From Geodermatophilus ruber (GTDB lineage: Bacteria > Actinomycetota > Actinomycetes > Mycobacteriales > Geodermatophilaceae), in contig NZ_FOSW01000003.1 in NCBI RefSeq assembly GCF_900114385.1, forward strand, positions 62,001 to 126,000: a stretch of DNA of 64,000 nucleotides, written 5' to 3'. The position numbers and the translations under genes were made by a program. This document shows, one piece after another, positions 44,743 to 53,499 of the stretch. Every line of letters begins with the position of its first letter. The stretch's first letter is position 1. The notes under the pieces were generated by a model. The model was given only the letters and a program-made list of their open reading frames with translations. It made no database searches and was not told where the DNA came from.

Positions 44743-45234
44743 ATGAGCACGAAGACCGTCGACATCCCGAAGGCCCAAGAGGGCGACATCCTGTACGACA
44801 CCAGCGAGAAGGTGTTCCCGGACATCAAGGCCGAGCCCGGCCAGAAGGCGTTCGTGTTCATCCACACCGTCCCGTTCGAGGGCTCGGTGGCGCTGGTGAA
44901 CCTGAAGACCTCGACGCGCCTCGTTCGCAAGGGCTTCGACGTCAGCATCGTGCTGTACGGGCCGGCCGTCCTGCTGGCCTCGGCCACCCGCGGCTACCCG
45001 TCCGTCGGGGCCGAGGGCTTCCCGGGCAACCTGGCGGTCAACGAGCAGCTCAAGGTCCTCATGAAGGAAGGGGCGACGATCTACGCCTGCCGCTTCGCCA
45101 TGGGCGCCCTGTACGGCTTCCGCGAGGACGACCTCATCGAGGGCGTCAAGGCTTTCAACCCGCTCGACGTCCTGGACTCCGCGCTCTACGCGTGGAAGGA
45201 GAAGGCGTTCCAGCTCAACACCTGGACCGTCTGA
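44743..45234 (+). CDS. MSMEG_0572 / Sll0783 (NitB) family nitrogen-starvation protein
   Basis: 163 residues, CAGGAGG upstream of ATG 44743. FVFIHTVPFEGSVALVNLKT, then GFDVSIVLYGPAVLL, GNLAVNEQLKVLMKEGATIY and CRFAMGALYG match this family and a DsrE-like fold, with a conserved Cys near 116. The family is strongly induced under nitrogen starvation in cyanobacteria and mycobacteria and marks Nit1C clusters. Biochemical role unknown. A strong hairpin follows 21 bp after its stop. Confidence 0.9.
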   Translation: MSTKTVDIPKAQEGDILYDTSEKVFPDIKAEPGQKAFVFIHTVPFEGSVALVNLKTSTRLVRKGFDVSIVLYGPAVLLASATRGYPSVGAEGFPGNLAVNEQLKVLMKEGATIYACRFAMGALYGFREDDLIEGVKAFNPLDVLDSALYAWKEKAFQLNTWTV

Positions 45235-45255
45235 CCCGTTCAGCCACACCCGCCA

Positions 45256-45294
45256 GTACGGCGATCGGCGGACCAGCAGCGCCGGTCGCCGTAC
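45256..45294 (+). terminator. Strong hairpin between nitB-like gene and nitrile hydratase operon
   Basis: Arms gtacggcgatcggc (45256-45269) and gccggtcgccgtac (45281-45294) pair at 13 of 14 positions around an 11-nt loop. No T-run follows, as is common in high-GC actinobacteria. It would terminate or attenuate transcription before the nitrile hydratase genes 40 bp further on. Confidence 0.7.
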
Positions 45295-45334
45295 CGGTGG
45301 GTCCCTACTCGCGACGACGCCAGGAGGACCCGTC

Positions 45335-45997
45335 ATGGACGGCGTGCACGACATGGGTGGCAAGGCCGAGCACTTCGGGCCGCTCCCGACCATCGACCCC
45401 CAGGAGCCGGTCTTCCACGCGGAGTGGGAGGGCAAGGCATTCGCCCTGGCGCTGCTGGCGAACCGGGTCTCGGGGGCGAACCTGCACGCCTTCCGGCACG
45501 CCATCGAGCGGGTGCCCGAGCCGGAGTACCTGTCGGGTTACTACGAGCGCTGGCTGGCCAGCGCCGAGATCCTGCTGGTGGACAGCGGCATCCTGGCGCC
45601 GGGCGCGGTCGCGGCCCGGGCGGAGAACCTGAGGGGTGGCCGGGTGGAAGAGCCCGCCGTCCCCGAGCCGCACAAGCCCACCATGCCCAGCGGTGGCGGC
45701 GGCAACCTGCGCACCGTCGAGGAGTCACCGGCCTTCGCGGTCGGCGACGCGGTCACTACGCGGACCAGCGTCCCCTCGACGCACGACCGGCTGCCGTCCT
45801 ATGCCCGCGGCAGAACCGGCACCGTCACCGCGGTGCAGCCGGCGCAGGTGCTGCCCGACACCGCGGCCCACTTCGTCGGGGAGAACCCCCAGCACGTCTA
45901 CGCCGTCGAGTTCGCCGCGCACGAGCTGTGGGGAGAGGACGCCGAACCGTTCACGCTGACCCTCGACCTCTACGAGAGCTACCTGGAGAAGGCCTGA
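45335..45997 (+). CDS. Nitrile hydratase beta subunit (copy 1)
   Basis: 220 residues, AGGAGG upstream of ATG 45335. MDGVHDMGG at the start is the hallmark of nitrile hydratase beta chains; WERxxFA-like WEGKAFAL near 34, [13 protein letters not shown] near 67 and a C-terminal SH3-like barrel ([31 protein letters not shown]) complete it. The subunit shields the cobalt site on alpha. The stop overlaps the alpha start (TGATG). Order beta-alpha-activator is that of cobalt-type enzymes, which hydrate nitriles to amides. Confidence 0.95.
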   Translation: MDGVHDMGGKAEHFGPLPTIDPQEPVFHAEWEGKAFALALLANRVSGANLHAFRHAIERVPEPEYLSGYYERWLASAEILLVDSGILAPGAVAARAENLRGGRVEEPAVPEPHKPTMPSGGGGNLRTVEESPAFAVGDAVTTRTSVPSTHDRLPSYARGRTGTVTAVQPAQVLPDTAAHFVGENPQHVYAVEFAAHELWGEDAEPFTLTLDLYESYLEKA

Positions 45998-46599
45998 TGA
46001 CCGAGGTGGAAGCCACCGTCGACCCGACCATCTCCCCGGCGCTGCGCGCCGAGGCGCTGGAGTCGCTGCTGCTCGAGCGCGGGCTGATCGACACGAAGAC
46101 GATCGAGACCTTCATCCGCACCTACGAGACCGCCGTCGGCCCGATGAACGGGGCGAAGGTCGTGGCCAAGGCGTGGACGGACCCGGAGTACAAGCAGCAC
46201 CTGCTCGCCGACGGCACCGCGGCGATCGCGGCGCTCGGCTTCAAGGGGCCCCAGGGCGAGCACATGGTCGTCCTCGAGAACACTCCGGACGTACACCACG
46301 TCGTGGTCTGCACCCTCTGCTCCTGCTACCCGTGGCCGGTCCTCGGGCTGCCGCCGTCCTGGTACAAGGACCCCGCCTACCGGGCGCGCGTGGTCAAGGA
46401 GCCGCGTGCCGTGCTCGCCGAGTGGGGCACCGAGCTGGACCCGGGCGTGGAGGTGCGGGTGATGGACTCCAGCTCCGAGGTGCGCTACCTGGTGCTGCCC
46501 GAACGCCCGGCCGGCACCGAGTCCATGTCGGAGGAAGAGCTGGCTGCGCTCGTCACCCGGGACTCGATGGTGGGCGTGACGAAGGTGCTGGCGCCGTGA
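45997..46599 (+). CDS. Nitrile hydratase alpha subunit, cobalt type (copy 1)
   Basis: 200 residues. The metal claw is CTLCSC at 105-110 in [20 protein letters not shown]; Thr after the first Cys and the [10 protein letters not shown] context indicate non-corrin cobalt rather than iron (CSLCSC). The claw cysteines are oxidised post-translationally in the family. Coupled by overlap to beta (1 bp) and to the activator gene (4 bp). Confidence 0.96.
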   Translation: MTEVEATVDPTISPALRAEALESLLLERGLIDTKTIETFIRTYETAVGPMNGAKVVAKAWTDPEYKQHLLADGTAAIAALGFKGPQGEHMVVLENTPDVHHVVVCTLCSCYPWPVLGLPPSWYKDPAYRARVVKEPRAVLAEWGTELDPGVEVRVMDSSSEVRYLVLPERPAGTESMSEEELAALVTRDSMVGVTKVLAP

Positions 46600-46985
46600 C
46601 GACGGCGACCCTCCCGCTGGACGTCGAGGGTCCGGCGGCGCCGCCGCGCGCCAACGGTGAACTGGTGTTCGCCGAGCCGTGGGAGGGCCGCGCCTTCGGC
46701 CTGACCATGGCCCTGGCCGACCGCGGAGTGCTGTCCTATGACGCGTTCCGCGAGGTGCTCATCGCACGGATCGCGGCGTGGGAGGCCGACCACCCGGTGG
46801 GGGAGTGTTTCAGCTACTACCGCTGCTGGCTGCAGGCGCTGGAGCAGGTGCTCGCGAGTGAGGACCTCGTGCCGGCGGAGGAGCTCGTGGCGCGGTCCGC
46901 GGCATTCGCCGCGCGTCCGGCGGGCCACGACCACGAGCACGAGCACGACCACGGACATGACCACGGACATGACCACGACCACTGA
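46596..46985 (+). CDS. Nitrile hydratase activator/accessory protein with His-rich tail (copy 1)
   Basis: 129 residues. [20 protein letters not shown], then [15 protein letters not shown] is the beta-subunit-like fold of the P14K-type activators that deliver cobalt to the alpha chain by self-subunit swapping. The last 20 residues are [20 protein letters not shown], a metal-binding tail absent from the second copy. That tail is encoded by the bases in which the OsmC gene starts in another frame. Confidence 0.9.
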   Translation: MTTATLPLDVEGPAAPPRANGELVFAEPWEGRAFGLTMALADRGVLSYDAFREVLIARIAAWEADHPVGECFSYYRCWLQALEQVLASEDLVPAEELVARSAAFAARPAGHDHEHEHDHGHDHGHDHDH

Positions 46986-47397
46986 GCGCGGCGGTACGAA
47001 CACCGCCGTCGCCACCTGGCAGGGCGGCTGGCTCTGTTCGGTGGACGCGGGCGGGTTCCGGCTGGTCGTCGACGAACCGGCGGCGGTCGGCGGCACCGGC
47101 CTGGGACCGATGCCCACCGACCTGCTGCTGGCCTCCCTGTCGTCCTGCTACGCCCTGGCACTCGCCTGGGCCGCGAGGAAACGCGGGCTGGAACTGCCCG
47201 ATCTGGAGGTCACGGCGACGGGTAGTTACGCCGGCCAGAAGTTCGGTGCGCTCGTCCTGACCGTGCGCACCAGCCTGCCGGCCGAGCACGTCGAACCGCT
47301 TCTGGAGCCCGCCAAGCGGGTCTGTTACGTCTCCAACACCTTCGCGCACGTCCCCGAGGTGCACGTGGCTCTTGCCGCCCCCACCCCGGGGCTGTGA
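46969..47397 (+). CDS. OsmC-family peroxiredoxin-like protein
   Basis: 142 residues from ATG 46969 (46957 also possible); either start lies inside the His-rich tail of the activator. VGGTGLGPMPTDLLLASLSS, then CYALALAWAARKRG holds one of the expected cysteines, and KRVCYVSNTF the second; both redox Cys of OsmC/Ohr are therefore present. OsmC proteins reduce organic peroxides with thiols. Co-expression with a cysteine-oxidised cobalt enzyme suggests thiol or peroxide protection. GTGA overlap with the next gene. Confidence 0.85.
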   Translation: MTTTTERGGTNTAVATWQGGWLCSVDAGGFRLVVDEPAAVGGTGLGPMPTDLLLASLSSCYALALAWAARKRGLELPDLEVTATGSYAGQKFGALVLTVRTSLPAEHVEPLLEPAKRVCYVSNTFAHVPEVHVALAAPTPGL

Positions 47398-47600
47398 GCA
47401 CGACTCCACCGCACGCACCGGCCTGGGCGGGTCGCCCGGGGGGCTGTCTCGACGTGTCGCCAGCAGGGCTGTCGTCGCACGCTGTTCGTCCTCCTGCTGC
47501 TGCCCAGGCGGCGGACGGCCGGTTGCTGCTCGGCCGGCTGCTCGCCGAGAACCCCGCCCTGCTCTGCCCCTGGGAGGCCCGCGTCCTGAAGAACGCCTGA
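47394..47600 (+). CDS. Small hypothetical protein at operon end
   Basis: 68 residues, GTG overlapping the OsmC stop by 4 bp. Ala/Pro-rich start and ADGRLLLGRLLAENPALL near the end; no known motif. Support for being real is the coupling and the terminator that begins right after its stop codon. Confidence 0.45.
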   Translation: MSTTPPHAPAWAGRPGGCLDVSPAGLSSHAVRPPAAAQAADGRLLLGRLLAENPALLCPWEARVLKNA

Positions 47601-47634
47601 CCCGGTCCGGCAGTGCACACCTGCGCGGACCGGG
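47601..47634. terminator. Bidirectional terminator between the two nitrile hydratase operons
   Basis: CCCGGTCCG (47601-47609) and CGGACCGGG (47626-47634) form a perfect 9-bp stem, extended by GCAG/CTGC inside. It begins directly after the stop of the plus-strand operon and lies 10 bp before the end of the convergent amidase gene. Confidence 0.85.
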
Positions 47635-47644
47635 CCCGACGGCA

Positions 47645-49039
47645 TCACACGACCGGAGCGATCCGGCCCACCGTGGTGACCGCGCCCTCGTAGGCCGTCC
47701 CGACCCTGAGGACCGTCACCTCGTCGAAGGGCCGTCCGGTCACCTGCATGCCCAGGGGCAGTCCGGCGGCGTCGAAGCCGACGGGCAGCGACAGGGCCGG
47801 GAGGCCGGTCAGGTTCCCCGGCGAGGTCAGCCGCACGAGCGCGGTGGTGACGTCCTCGGAGCTCCCGTCGGGCCAGGTCAGCTCCGTCGCGCCCACCTCC
47901 GGGGCGGCGACAGGCATCGCGGGGGTCACGAGGACGTCGATGTCGTCGTACATCCTCGCCCACGCCTGCTGCATCAAGGTGCGGACCCGGAGCGCCTTGA
48001 TGTAGTCGGTTGCCAGAACCAACTCGCCCACCTCGAGGAACAGCCGCACGTCCTCGGTGTACAGATCGCCCTTGGTCCGCAGCATCTCCTGGTGGTAGGC
48101 GCTCGCCTCGGGCAGCAGGATCCCCCATTCGGCGGCAAGGATCTCGTCGGCGTACGGGATGGTCACCTCGCGCAGCTCGGCACCCAGCCCGTCGAGCACG
48201 CCGATGGCCGCGTGCACCGCGGCCGCGACGTCCTCGTGCACCCGGTCGAAGTAGTAGTTGGACGGCACGCCGACCCGCAGCCCGGCGATCCCGCGGTCGA
48301 GCCCGCTGGTGTAGTCGGGCACGGGGACGTCGACGGTCGCGGGGTCGAGCCGGTCGAAGCCCGCGATCTCGTTCATGACCAGGGCACAGTCGACCACGTT
48401 GCGGGAGAGCGGTCCTACGTGGTCCAGGGACCACGAGAGCGACGCGACGCCGCGGCGGGATGCGCGGCCGTACGTGGGCTTGAGCCCCACCGTGCCGCAG
48501 AGACTGGCCGGGATGCGGATCGAGCCGGCCGTGTCGCTGCCCAGCCCGACCATGCAGGTGCCGGACGCGACCGCCGCCCCCGAACCGCCGCTGGACCCGC
48601 CCGGGATGCGCCCGGTGTCCCAGGGGTTGCGCGTGGTGGGGGTGATGGCACCGAAGGCGAACTCGTGGGTGTGGGTCTTGCCGACAGGGATCATCCCCGC
48701 GGCGACGAGGCGTTCGACGGCCACCGCGTCGGTGTCCGGCACGTTGCCCGCACGAACCGCGGAGCTGCAGGTGGTCGGCACCCCGGCGGTGTCGTAGAGG
48801 TCCTTCACCCCCAGGGGGATGCCGTGGAGGGGACCGCGGTACCGGCCGGCGGCGATCTCCTGCTCGGCCTGCGCGGCGGCCTTGCGGGCCGGCTCCGCGG
48901 TCACACAGGCATAGGCGTTCAACGCCCCCTCGGTCGCCTCGATCCGGGCCAGGACCGAATCGATGAGCTCGACCGGCGACAGCCGGCGGGCCTCGATCTC
49001 CCCGGCGGCAGCGGTGAGCGACAGCTCGAACGGCTCCAT
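47645..49039 (-). CDS. Amidase-signature hydrolase
   Basis: 464 residues. Ser-cisSer-Lys triad: Lys in GVKDLYDTAG near 76, cis-Ser in GGSSGGSGAAVASG near 150 and nucleophile Ser in GSDTAGSIRIPASLCG near 172. It converts an amide to the acid and ammonia, so together with nitrile hydratase it completes nitrile use as nitrogen source. Two bases separate it from the AtzG-like gene, as in AtzE-AtzG type heteromeric amidases. Confidence 0.94.
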   Translation of the reverse strand: MEPFELSLTAAAGEIEARRLSPVELIDSVLARIEATEGALNAYACVTAEPARKAAAQAEQEIAAGRYRGPLHGIPLGVKDLYDTAGVPTTCSSAVRAGNVPDTDAVAVERLVAAGMIPVGKTHTHEFAFGAITPTTRNPWDTGRIPGGSSGGSGAAVASGTCMVGLGSDTAGSIRIPASLCGTVGLKPTYGRASRRGVASLSWSLDHVGPLSRNVVDCALVMNEIAGFDRLDPATVDVPVPDYTSGLDRGIAGLRVGVPSNYYFDRVHEDVAAAVHAAIGVLDGLGAELREVTIPYADEILAAEWGILLPEASAYHQEMLRTKGDLYTEDVRLFLEVGELVLATDYIKALRVRTLMQQAWARMYDDIDVLVTPAMPVAAPEVGATELTWPDGSSEDVTTALVRLTSPGNLTGLPALSLPVGFDAAGLPLGMQVTGRPFDEVTVLRVGTAYEGAVTTVGRIAPVV

Positions 49040-49041
49040 GC

Positions 49042-49242
49042 TCAGGCTCCCCAGCGGGCATCGAAGGCGGTGGCGGGCGGGGTTTCCCCGAGCGGGACGT
49101 CGTCGAGCCGGTCGATCAGTGCGTAGATCGCCTCCGCCGTGGGGCCGACGAACTCCGCCCGCTCGGAGGCGATTTCCAACCGGGCCGTACGGGCGGCGTG
49201 GGTCAGCGCCTCCCCGGAGAAGGATCGCGGGGTCGTGGGCAT
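49042..49242 (-). CDS. AtzG-like (DUF4089) amidase partner
   Basis: 66 residues from ATG 49242, GAGGAGC 7 bp upstream. Two helices (ALTHAARTARLEIASERAEF; TAEAIYALIDRLDDVPLG) and the ending TPPATAFDARW follow the GatC/AtzG pattern, where a small helical-hairpin protein wraps the amidase and stabilises it. Immediate position before the amidase supports this. Confidence 0.7.
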   Translation of the reverse strand: MPTTPRSFSGEALTHAARTARLEIASERAEFVGPTAEAIYALIDRLDDVPLGETPPATAFDARWGA

Positions 49243-49259
49243 GGAGCAGCTCCTCAGGA

Positions 49260-50351
49260 TCAGACGTGGACCGACGGGCGGACGGCTGAGCGCTCGGGGA
49301 CGCCGCCGGGACCGTCGGGCACGGCCCGGCGGCGGACAGCGGCCGTCGCCCAGACGGCCAGGAACAGGGCGGCGACGGCGTAGCCGATGTACTCGAAGTG
49401 CCCGGCCAACGCGCCGTACGGCGTGAGCCAGGTCCAGCCGGCCTCGTCGGCCAGCAGGCCGGCCAGGTAGACGCTGGAGACGAAGGCGCCGATCGCGACG
49501 GTCAGAGCGGTGGTGAGGATGTTGTACGAGAGCCGGCGGGCCGGTTTCTGCTGGGACCAGGCGTAGGCCCGGGTCATCAGCAACCCGTCGCAGGTGTCGA
49601 AGGCGCTCATGCCTGCGGCGAACAACAGAGGCAGCGACAGCACCGCGAGGAAGGAGAGCCCGCCGTCGGACACGGTCGTTGCCGACAACGCCAGCAGCGC
49701 GACCTCCGAGGCCGTCTCCAGCCCCAGGCCGAACAGGATGCCGAGGGGGTACATGTGCCAGGACGAACGCACCAAGGCACGCGCCCGCCCGCCGAGGACC
49801 CGGTTGAGCAGCCCGCGGTTCAGGAGGAGGAGCTCGATCTGCTCCTCGTCGGCCTCGCCGGCCCGGTACCGCCGGCGGGCCAGGACCAGCCCCCTCAGGA
49901 CGACGGCGTTGATCCCCGCCACCGCGAGCAGGAACAGGACCGCCACTGCGGCCGCGACCAGCCCGCCGACCTCCTCGACCGGACCGAGGTCCCCCACGGA
50001 GACCCACCCGGCGGCGAACGCGGCCACCAGGGCGAGGACCACGACGACGGAGGAGTGTCCGAGCGCGAAGAAGAAGCCGACACCCACCGGACGTCTGCCC
50101 TGCGCGACCATCAGCCGGGTGGCGTCGTCGATCGCCGCGATGTGGTCGGCGTCGAAGGCGTGCCGCACCCCCAGCGCGTAGGCGAGCGTGCCTGCGCCCG
50201 CGAAGGCACCGGCTCCCGCGTAGGTTCGCGACTCCAGCAGGAACAGGGTCCAGCCCAGGACGTGCAGGGCCAGTACCGCGCCGAGCACACCGGCGACGCG
50301 CAGCCTCAGGTTCCGCCGCACACCGGGCACGGCGATCGTCACGGTCGTCAC
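49260..50351 (-). CDS. HoxN/NixA-family nickel/cobalt permease
   Basis: 363 residues, eight membrane helices. The family signature RHAFDADHIAAIDD lies near 62-75 (H-x4-DH), with LGHSSVV near 92, LGFxTASE-like GLGLETASEV near 205 and a further conserved segment GMSAFDTCDG. NhlF of Rhodococcus, next to a cobalt nitrile hydratase, belongs to this family; the same context here means cobalt import for the two enzymes. Confidence 0.94.
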   Translation of the reverse strand: MTTVTIAVPGVRRNLRLRVAGVLGAVLALHVLGWTLFLLESRTYAGAGAFAGAGTLAYALGVRHAFDADHIAAIDDATRLMVAQGRRPVGVGFFFALGHSSVVVVLALVAAFAAGWVSVGDLGPVEEVGGLVAAAVAVLFLLAVAGINAVVLRGLVLARRRYRAGEADEEQIELLLLNRGLLNRVLGGRARALVRSSWHMYPLGILFGLGLETASEVALLALSATTVSDGGLSFLAVLSLPLLFAAGMSAFDTCDGLLMTRAYAWSQQKPARRLSYNILTTALTVAIGAFVSSVYLAGLLADEAGWTWLTPYGALAGHFEYIGYAVAALFLAVWATAAVRRRAVPDGPGGVPERSAVRPSVHV

Positions 50352-50402
50352 GCGGCGCTCGTCCGGGGCCCACGTGCCACGACCACCGGGGTTCTCACGC
50401 CC

Positions 50403-50807
50403 TCAGTGGTGCTTCGGGTCCCGAACCCCGTGCAGGAATTCATGAGTGCGCGCATCCAGCTCGTCGGCATCCACCAGCCCCCGCTCGAGGAGGAGGGACT
50501 CCAGCCCCTGCAGCCACTCCCGGTAGTAGCTCCAGGACGCCCGCTCGGCCGGATCCGCCCGTTCCCACCGGTCGATCGCCGCGACGAGCCGGCCCTGGAA
50601 CTCCGGCCACGAGAAGCGCCCGTCCCGGTGTGCCGCGACCGCCAGTGCGAAGGCGCGGATCTCCCAGGGCGCCGAGAAGGCGAGCTCACCCTCCTTGCGC
50701 GGCAGCAGATCCTGACCGGGCAGGTCGGCCACGATCCGTTCCACGTCCGGCCGGCAGTCCTCCTCGACCCTTCCGCCGGTGCCCGTCACATCGGTCACCG
50801 CGGTCAC
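50403..50807 (-). CDS. Nitrile hydratase activator/accessory protein (copy 2)
   Basis: 134 residues, GTG overlapping the alpha-2 stop by 4 bp. [20 protein letters not shown], then [20 protein letters not shown] has the activator fold of copy 1 but no His-rich tail; the C-terminus ends in [13 protein letters not shown]. Presumed cobalt chaperone for alpha-2. Confidence 0.9.
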   Translation of the reverse strand: MTAVTDVTGTGGRVEEDCRPDVERIVADLPGQDLLPRKEGELAFSAPWEIRAFALAVAAHRDGRFSWPEFQGRLVAAIDRWERADPAERASWSYYREWLQGLESLLLERGLVDADELDARTHEFLHGVRDPKHH

Positions 50808-51457
50808 CGGGCACCCGCCGGGGAGTCGGGCGTGCGGGGCAGGCCGGTCCCGATCATCGAGTCACGGGTGATGAGCTCGACGAGCTCCTCCTCCGACAGC
50901 CCCTCGGTGCCCGGCGGCTGCTGCGGGAGGACCCAGTAGCGGACCTCGGCGCTGGAGTCCCACACCTTGATGGTCTTCTCGTCGGGAACGTCGAGCTCGA
51001 ACTCCCCGCGCAGCAGCGCCCGGGGGTCCTTCACGATCCGGGACCGGTACGCGGGGTACTTGTACCAGTTCGGCGGGAGGCCGAGCACCGGCCACGGGTA
51101 GCAGGAGCACAGCGTGCAGACGATGACGTTGTGGACCTCGTCGGTGTTCTCGACGACGACCATGTCCTCCCCCTGCATGCCCCCGATGCCGAGTTCGGCG
51201 CAGGCCGCGACGGGATCGGCCAGCAGGCGCTGCTTGAAGTCCGGATCGGTCCAGGCCCGGGCGACCGCGCGGGCGCCGTTGCGCGGGCCCACCTCCTTCT
51301 CGTAGAGGTCGGCCACCCGGTCCACCGTCTCCGAGGCCAGGACTCCCTTCTCCAGCAGCAGGGACTCCAGGGCCTTCACGCGGGCCACGACCACCGGGTC
51401 CGGTGTCGGGTCGGCGTTGTAGTCCGGCCGGACCGGCAGGACGTGGTCGGTGCTCAT
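50804..51457 (-). CDS. Nitrile hydratase alpha subunit, cobalt type (copy 2)
   Basis: 217 residues, AAGGAGG upstream of ATG 51457. Claw CTLCSC at 114-119 in [20 protein letters not shown], again cobalt type. It differs from copy 1 in many surface positions and has a longer C-terminal tail, so the two are not a recent duplication. Substrate range probably differs. Confidence 0.96.
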   Translation of the reverse strand: MSTDHVLPVRPDYNADPTPDPVVVARVKALESLLLEKGVLASETVDRVADLYEKEVGPRNGARAVARAWTDPDFKQRLLADPVAACAELGIGGMQGEDMVVVENTDEVHNVIVCTLCSCYPWPVLGLPPNWYKYPAYRSRIVKDPRALLRGEFELDVPDEKTIKVWDSSAEVRYWVLPQQPPGTEGLSEEELVELITRDSMIGTGLPRTPDSPAGAR

Positions 51458-51488
51458 GGTCGATTCCTCCTTGATTCGGGGGCGGACG

Positions 51489-52199
51489 TCACCGGTCGAG
51501 GGCGGCGCGGTCGTCCGTGTCCCCGTCGAGCGCCACGAGGTAGGACTCCCACATGTCGAAGTGGTTCACGGTCCGCGGATCGGCCCCGGGACCCCACACC
51601 TCGACGGAGTCGAAGCGCACGGTGTAGACGTGCTGGGGCTGTTCGCCCAACCCGTGGGCATGGGTGTCGGGGAAGACGAACGCGCCGTGCACGGCGTCGA
51701 TCACGCCCCGCTTGCCACGGAGGTAGCCGGCCAGGCGGGTGTGCCCCTTCGGGTGCAGGTTCCGGACGAGGACCCGGTCCCCGGGCGCGAAGGCCGGCTT
51801 GGCGTCGATCTCCCGCCGGGCCGGGGCGCCGGACCGCAGGAACCCCACGATCGCTTCCGCGGCCGCAGGATCCGAGCGCTGCGGCAGGGGCGCCGACGGG
51901 TCGTCGAGGAACTGTTGCGTCCGGGCCCGGAGCTCCTCCTCTGTGAGCAGGCCGGTCTCCACCAGCCCCTTCTCCATGGTGAACAACCAGTGCTCGTAGT
52001 AGGGCGAGGACAGGTAGTCGACCGGGTGCATCTTCTCGATGCCGTGCCGGAACGCGTCGAGGTTGAGCCCCGAAGCCATCGCCGGGAAGCTCATCGCGAA
52101 GACGGTCCGTTCCCACGGGTTGTCGAAGAGCGGTTCCTCCGGGCGGTAGCCCACCGGCCCCAGGCCATCCGTGCCACCGATGTCGTGCACACCGTCCAC
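51489..52199 (-). CDS. Nitrile hydratase beta subunit (copy 2)
   Basis: 236 residues from GTG 52199 with GGGAG about 5 bp upstream; a GTG at 52205 would add two residues. Starts MDGVHDIGG, then [35 protein letters not shown] and the C-terminal barrel [19 protein letters not shown]. First gene of the minus-strand operon beta-alpha-activator-permease-AtzG-amidase. Confidence 0.95.
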   Translation of the reverse strand: MDGVHDIGGTDGLGPVGYRPEEPLFDNPWERTVFAMSFPAMASGLNLDAFRHGIEKMHPVDYLSSPYYEHWLFTMEKGLVETGLLTEEELRARTQQFLDDPSAPLPQRSDPAAAEAIVGFLRSGAPARREIDAKPAFAPGDRVLVRNLHPKGHTRLAGYLRGKRGVIDAVHGAFVFPDTHAHGLGEQPQHVYTVRFDSVEVWGPGADPRTVNHFDMWESYLVALDGDTDDRAALDR

Positions 52200-52677
52200 A
52201 GTCACTCCCGAGGGGTCACTGGCAGCCGAAGCCGCGGGTAGGGGGGCCCTGAGACTGCCCGCGCGGGTGTGACGTTGGCAATACCCTTCTGCGAACTCGG
52301 TGTAGCAGGATCTGGCACCGGCGCGACTCCCCGGCGGCGGAACAGGCGTCGCGGACCACCAGGTGGCCGCCGCGCTCGTCACCGGGACACCGGAGGCGTC
52401 GTCCCCGATTCCTCGCCGACCTGGTGACGTTCGCCGACCCGACGTCCCCGGTCCTCCTCCCTGGCCTACCTCAGGGGGCAGGACCGGCTCTACCGCTTCT
52501 GCACCAGCGTCGATACCGCCACCGGCGACCGCCGGACCGGCCGCGGGGGCCGGACGAGAGCGGTCCAGCGCGTCGTGAGGGCCGCGGCTCACCTCGGCGG
52601 GGTGATTCCTGGCCCCGGCCCCTGCGGTCGGCTCGGGTGTCCGCACCAACCAGATGCCCGGGGAACGGAGCCGGATC
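52200..52677. other. Divergent intergenic region without a clear gene
   Basis: 478 bp between the second nitrile hydratase operon and the chloroperoxidase-like hydrolase. It must hold both promoters, but I see no clear -35/-10 pair, no cobalamin riboswitch and no intact coding frame. A few bases at 52460-52520 read like a protein fragment but could not be assigned. Confidence 0.5.
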
Positions 52678-53499
52678 ATGAGCTTCATCACCACCGCAGA
52701 CGGCACCGAGATCTACTACAAGGACTGGGGTGAGGGACCCGTCGTCACGTTCTCGCACGGCTGGCCGCTGAACGCCGACGCGTGGGACGGACAGATGCTC
52801 TTCCTGGCCCAGCACGGCTACCGGGTCATCGCGCACGACCGCCGCGGCCACGGCCGTTCCAGCCAGCCCACGGCCGGCAACGACATGGACGGCTACGCCG
52901 ACGACCTGGCGGCCCTGCTGAACTTCCTGAACGTGCGCGACGCGACGCTGGTGGGGCACTCCACCGGCGGCGGCGAGGTCGCCCGCTACATCGGTCGGCA
53001 CGGCACGAGCCGGGTGGCGAAGGCGGTCCTGCTGTCGGCCGTGCCGCCGCTCATGCTGCAGACCGAGGCCAACCCCGAGGGGCTGCCCAGGCAGGTCTTC
53101 GACGGCCTGCGCGCCGGGGTGGCCGGCGACCGCTCGCAGTTCTACAAGGACCTGGCGGTGCAGTTCTACGGCGCCAACCGGGACGGCGCCAACGTCTCCC
53201 AGGGCCTGCTGGACCAGTTCTGGCTGTGGAGCATGCAGGCCGGCGCGTGGGGCGCCTACGCCAGCATCAAGGCGTTCTCGGAGACCGACTTCACCGAGGA
53301 CCTGACGAAGATGGACGTGCCCACGCTGGTGATGCACGGCGAGGACGACCGGATCGTCCCGGTGCACGACTCGGCCCGGAAGTCCGCCCGGCTGCTCAAG
53401 AACGCGCGGGAGATCTACTACCCGGGCGGCCCGCACGGGATCACCGCCACCAACCCCGGCCGGATCAACGCCGACCTGCTCGCCTTCCTCCGCAGCTGA
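52678..53499 (+). CDS. Alpha/beta hydrolase, non-haem chloroperoxidase/esterase type
   Basis: 273 residues from ATG 52678 (GGAACGGAGCC upstream). [18 protein letters not shown], nucleophile elbow GHSTGGG near 94, Asp in [10 protein letters not shown] and His in [12 protein letters not shown] form the Ser-Asp-His triad of the bromoperoxidase/arylesterase family. These enzymes hydrolyse esters and lactones and can perhydrolyse carboxylic acids. A strong terminator follows. No link to the neighbours is evident. Confidence 0.92.
   Translation: MSFITTADGTEIYYKDWGEGPVVTFSHGWPLNADAWDGQMLFLAQHGYRVIAHDRRGHGRSSQPTAGNDMDGYADDLAALLNFLNVRDATLVGHSTGGGEVARYIGRHGTSRVAKAVLLSAVPPLMLQTEANPEGLPRQVFDGLRAGVAGDRSQFYKDLAVQFYGANRDGANVSQGLLDQFWLWSMQAGAWGAYASIKAFSETDFTEDLTKMDVPTLVMHGEDDRIVPVHDSARKSARLLKNAREIYYPGGPHGITATNPGRINADLLAFLRS

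Noticed and set aside
45997-51457. Iron-type nitrile hydratase
   Set aside because: Both alpha chains have CTLCSC, the cobalt-type claw, and a cobalt permease is in the operon.
52205-52677. Possible cobalamin or cobalt riboswitch before the nitrile hydratase operon
   Set aside because: No B12-box-like sequence or extended conserved stems could be found in this region.
52424-52681. Plus-strand frame upstream of the hydrolase that reads in part like an acyltransferase fragment
   Set aside because: The resemblance covers about 15 codons only and changes frame; not enough to call a pseudogene.
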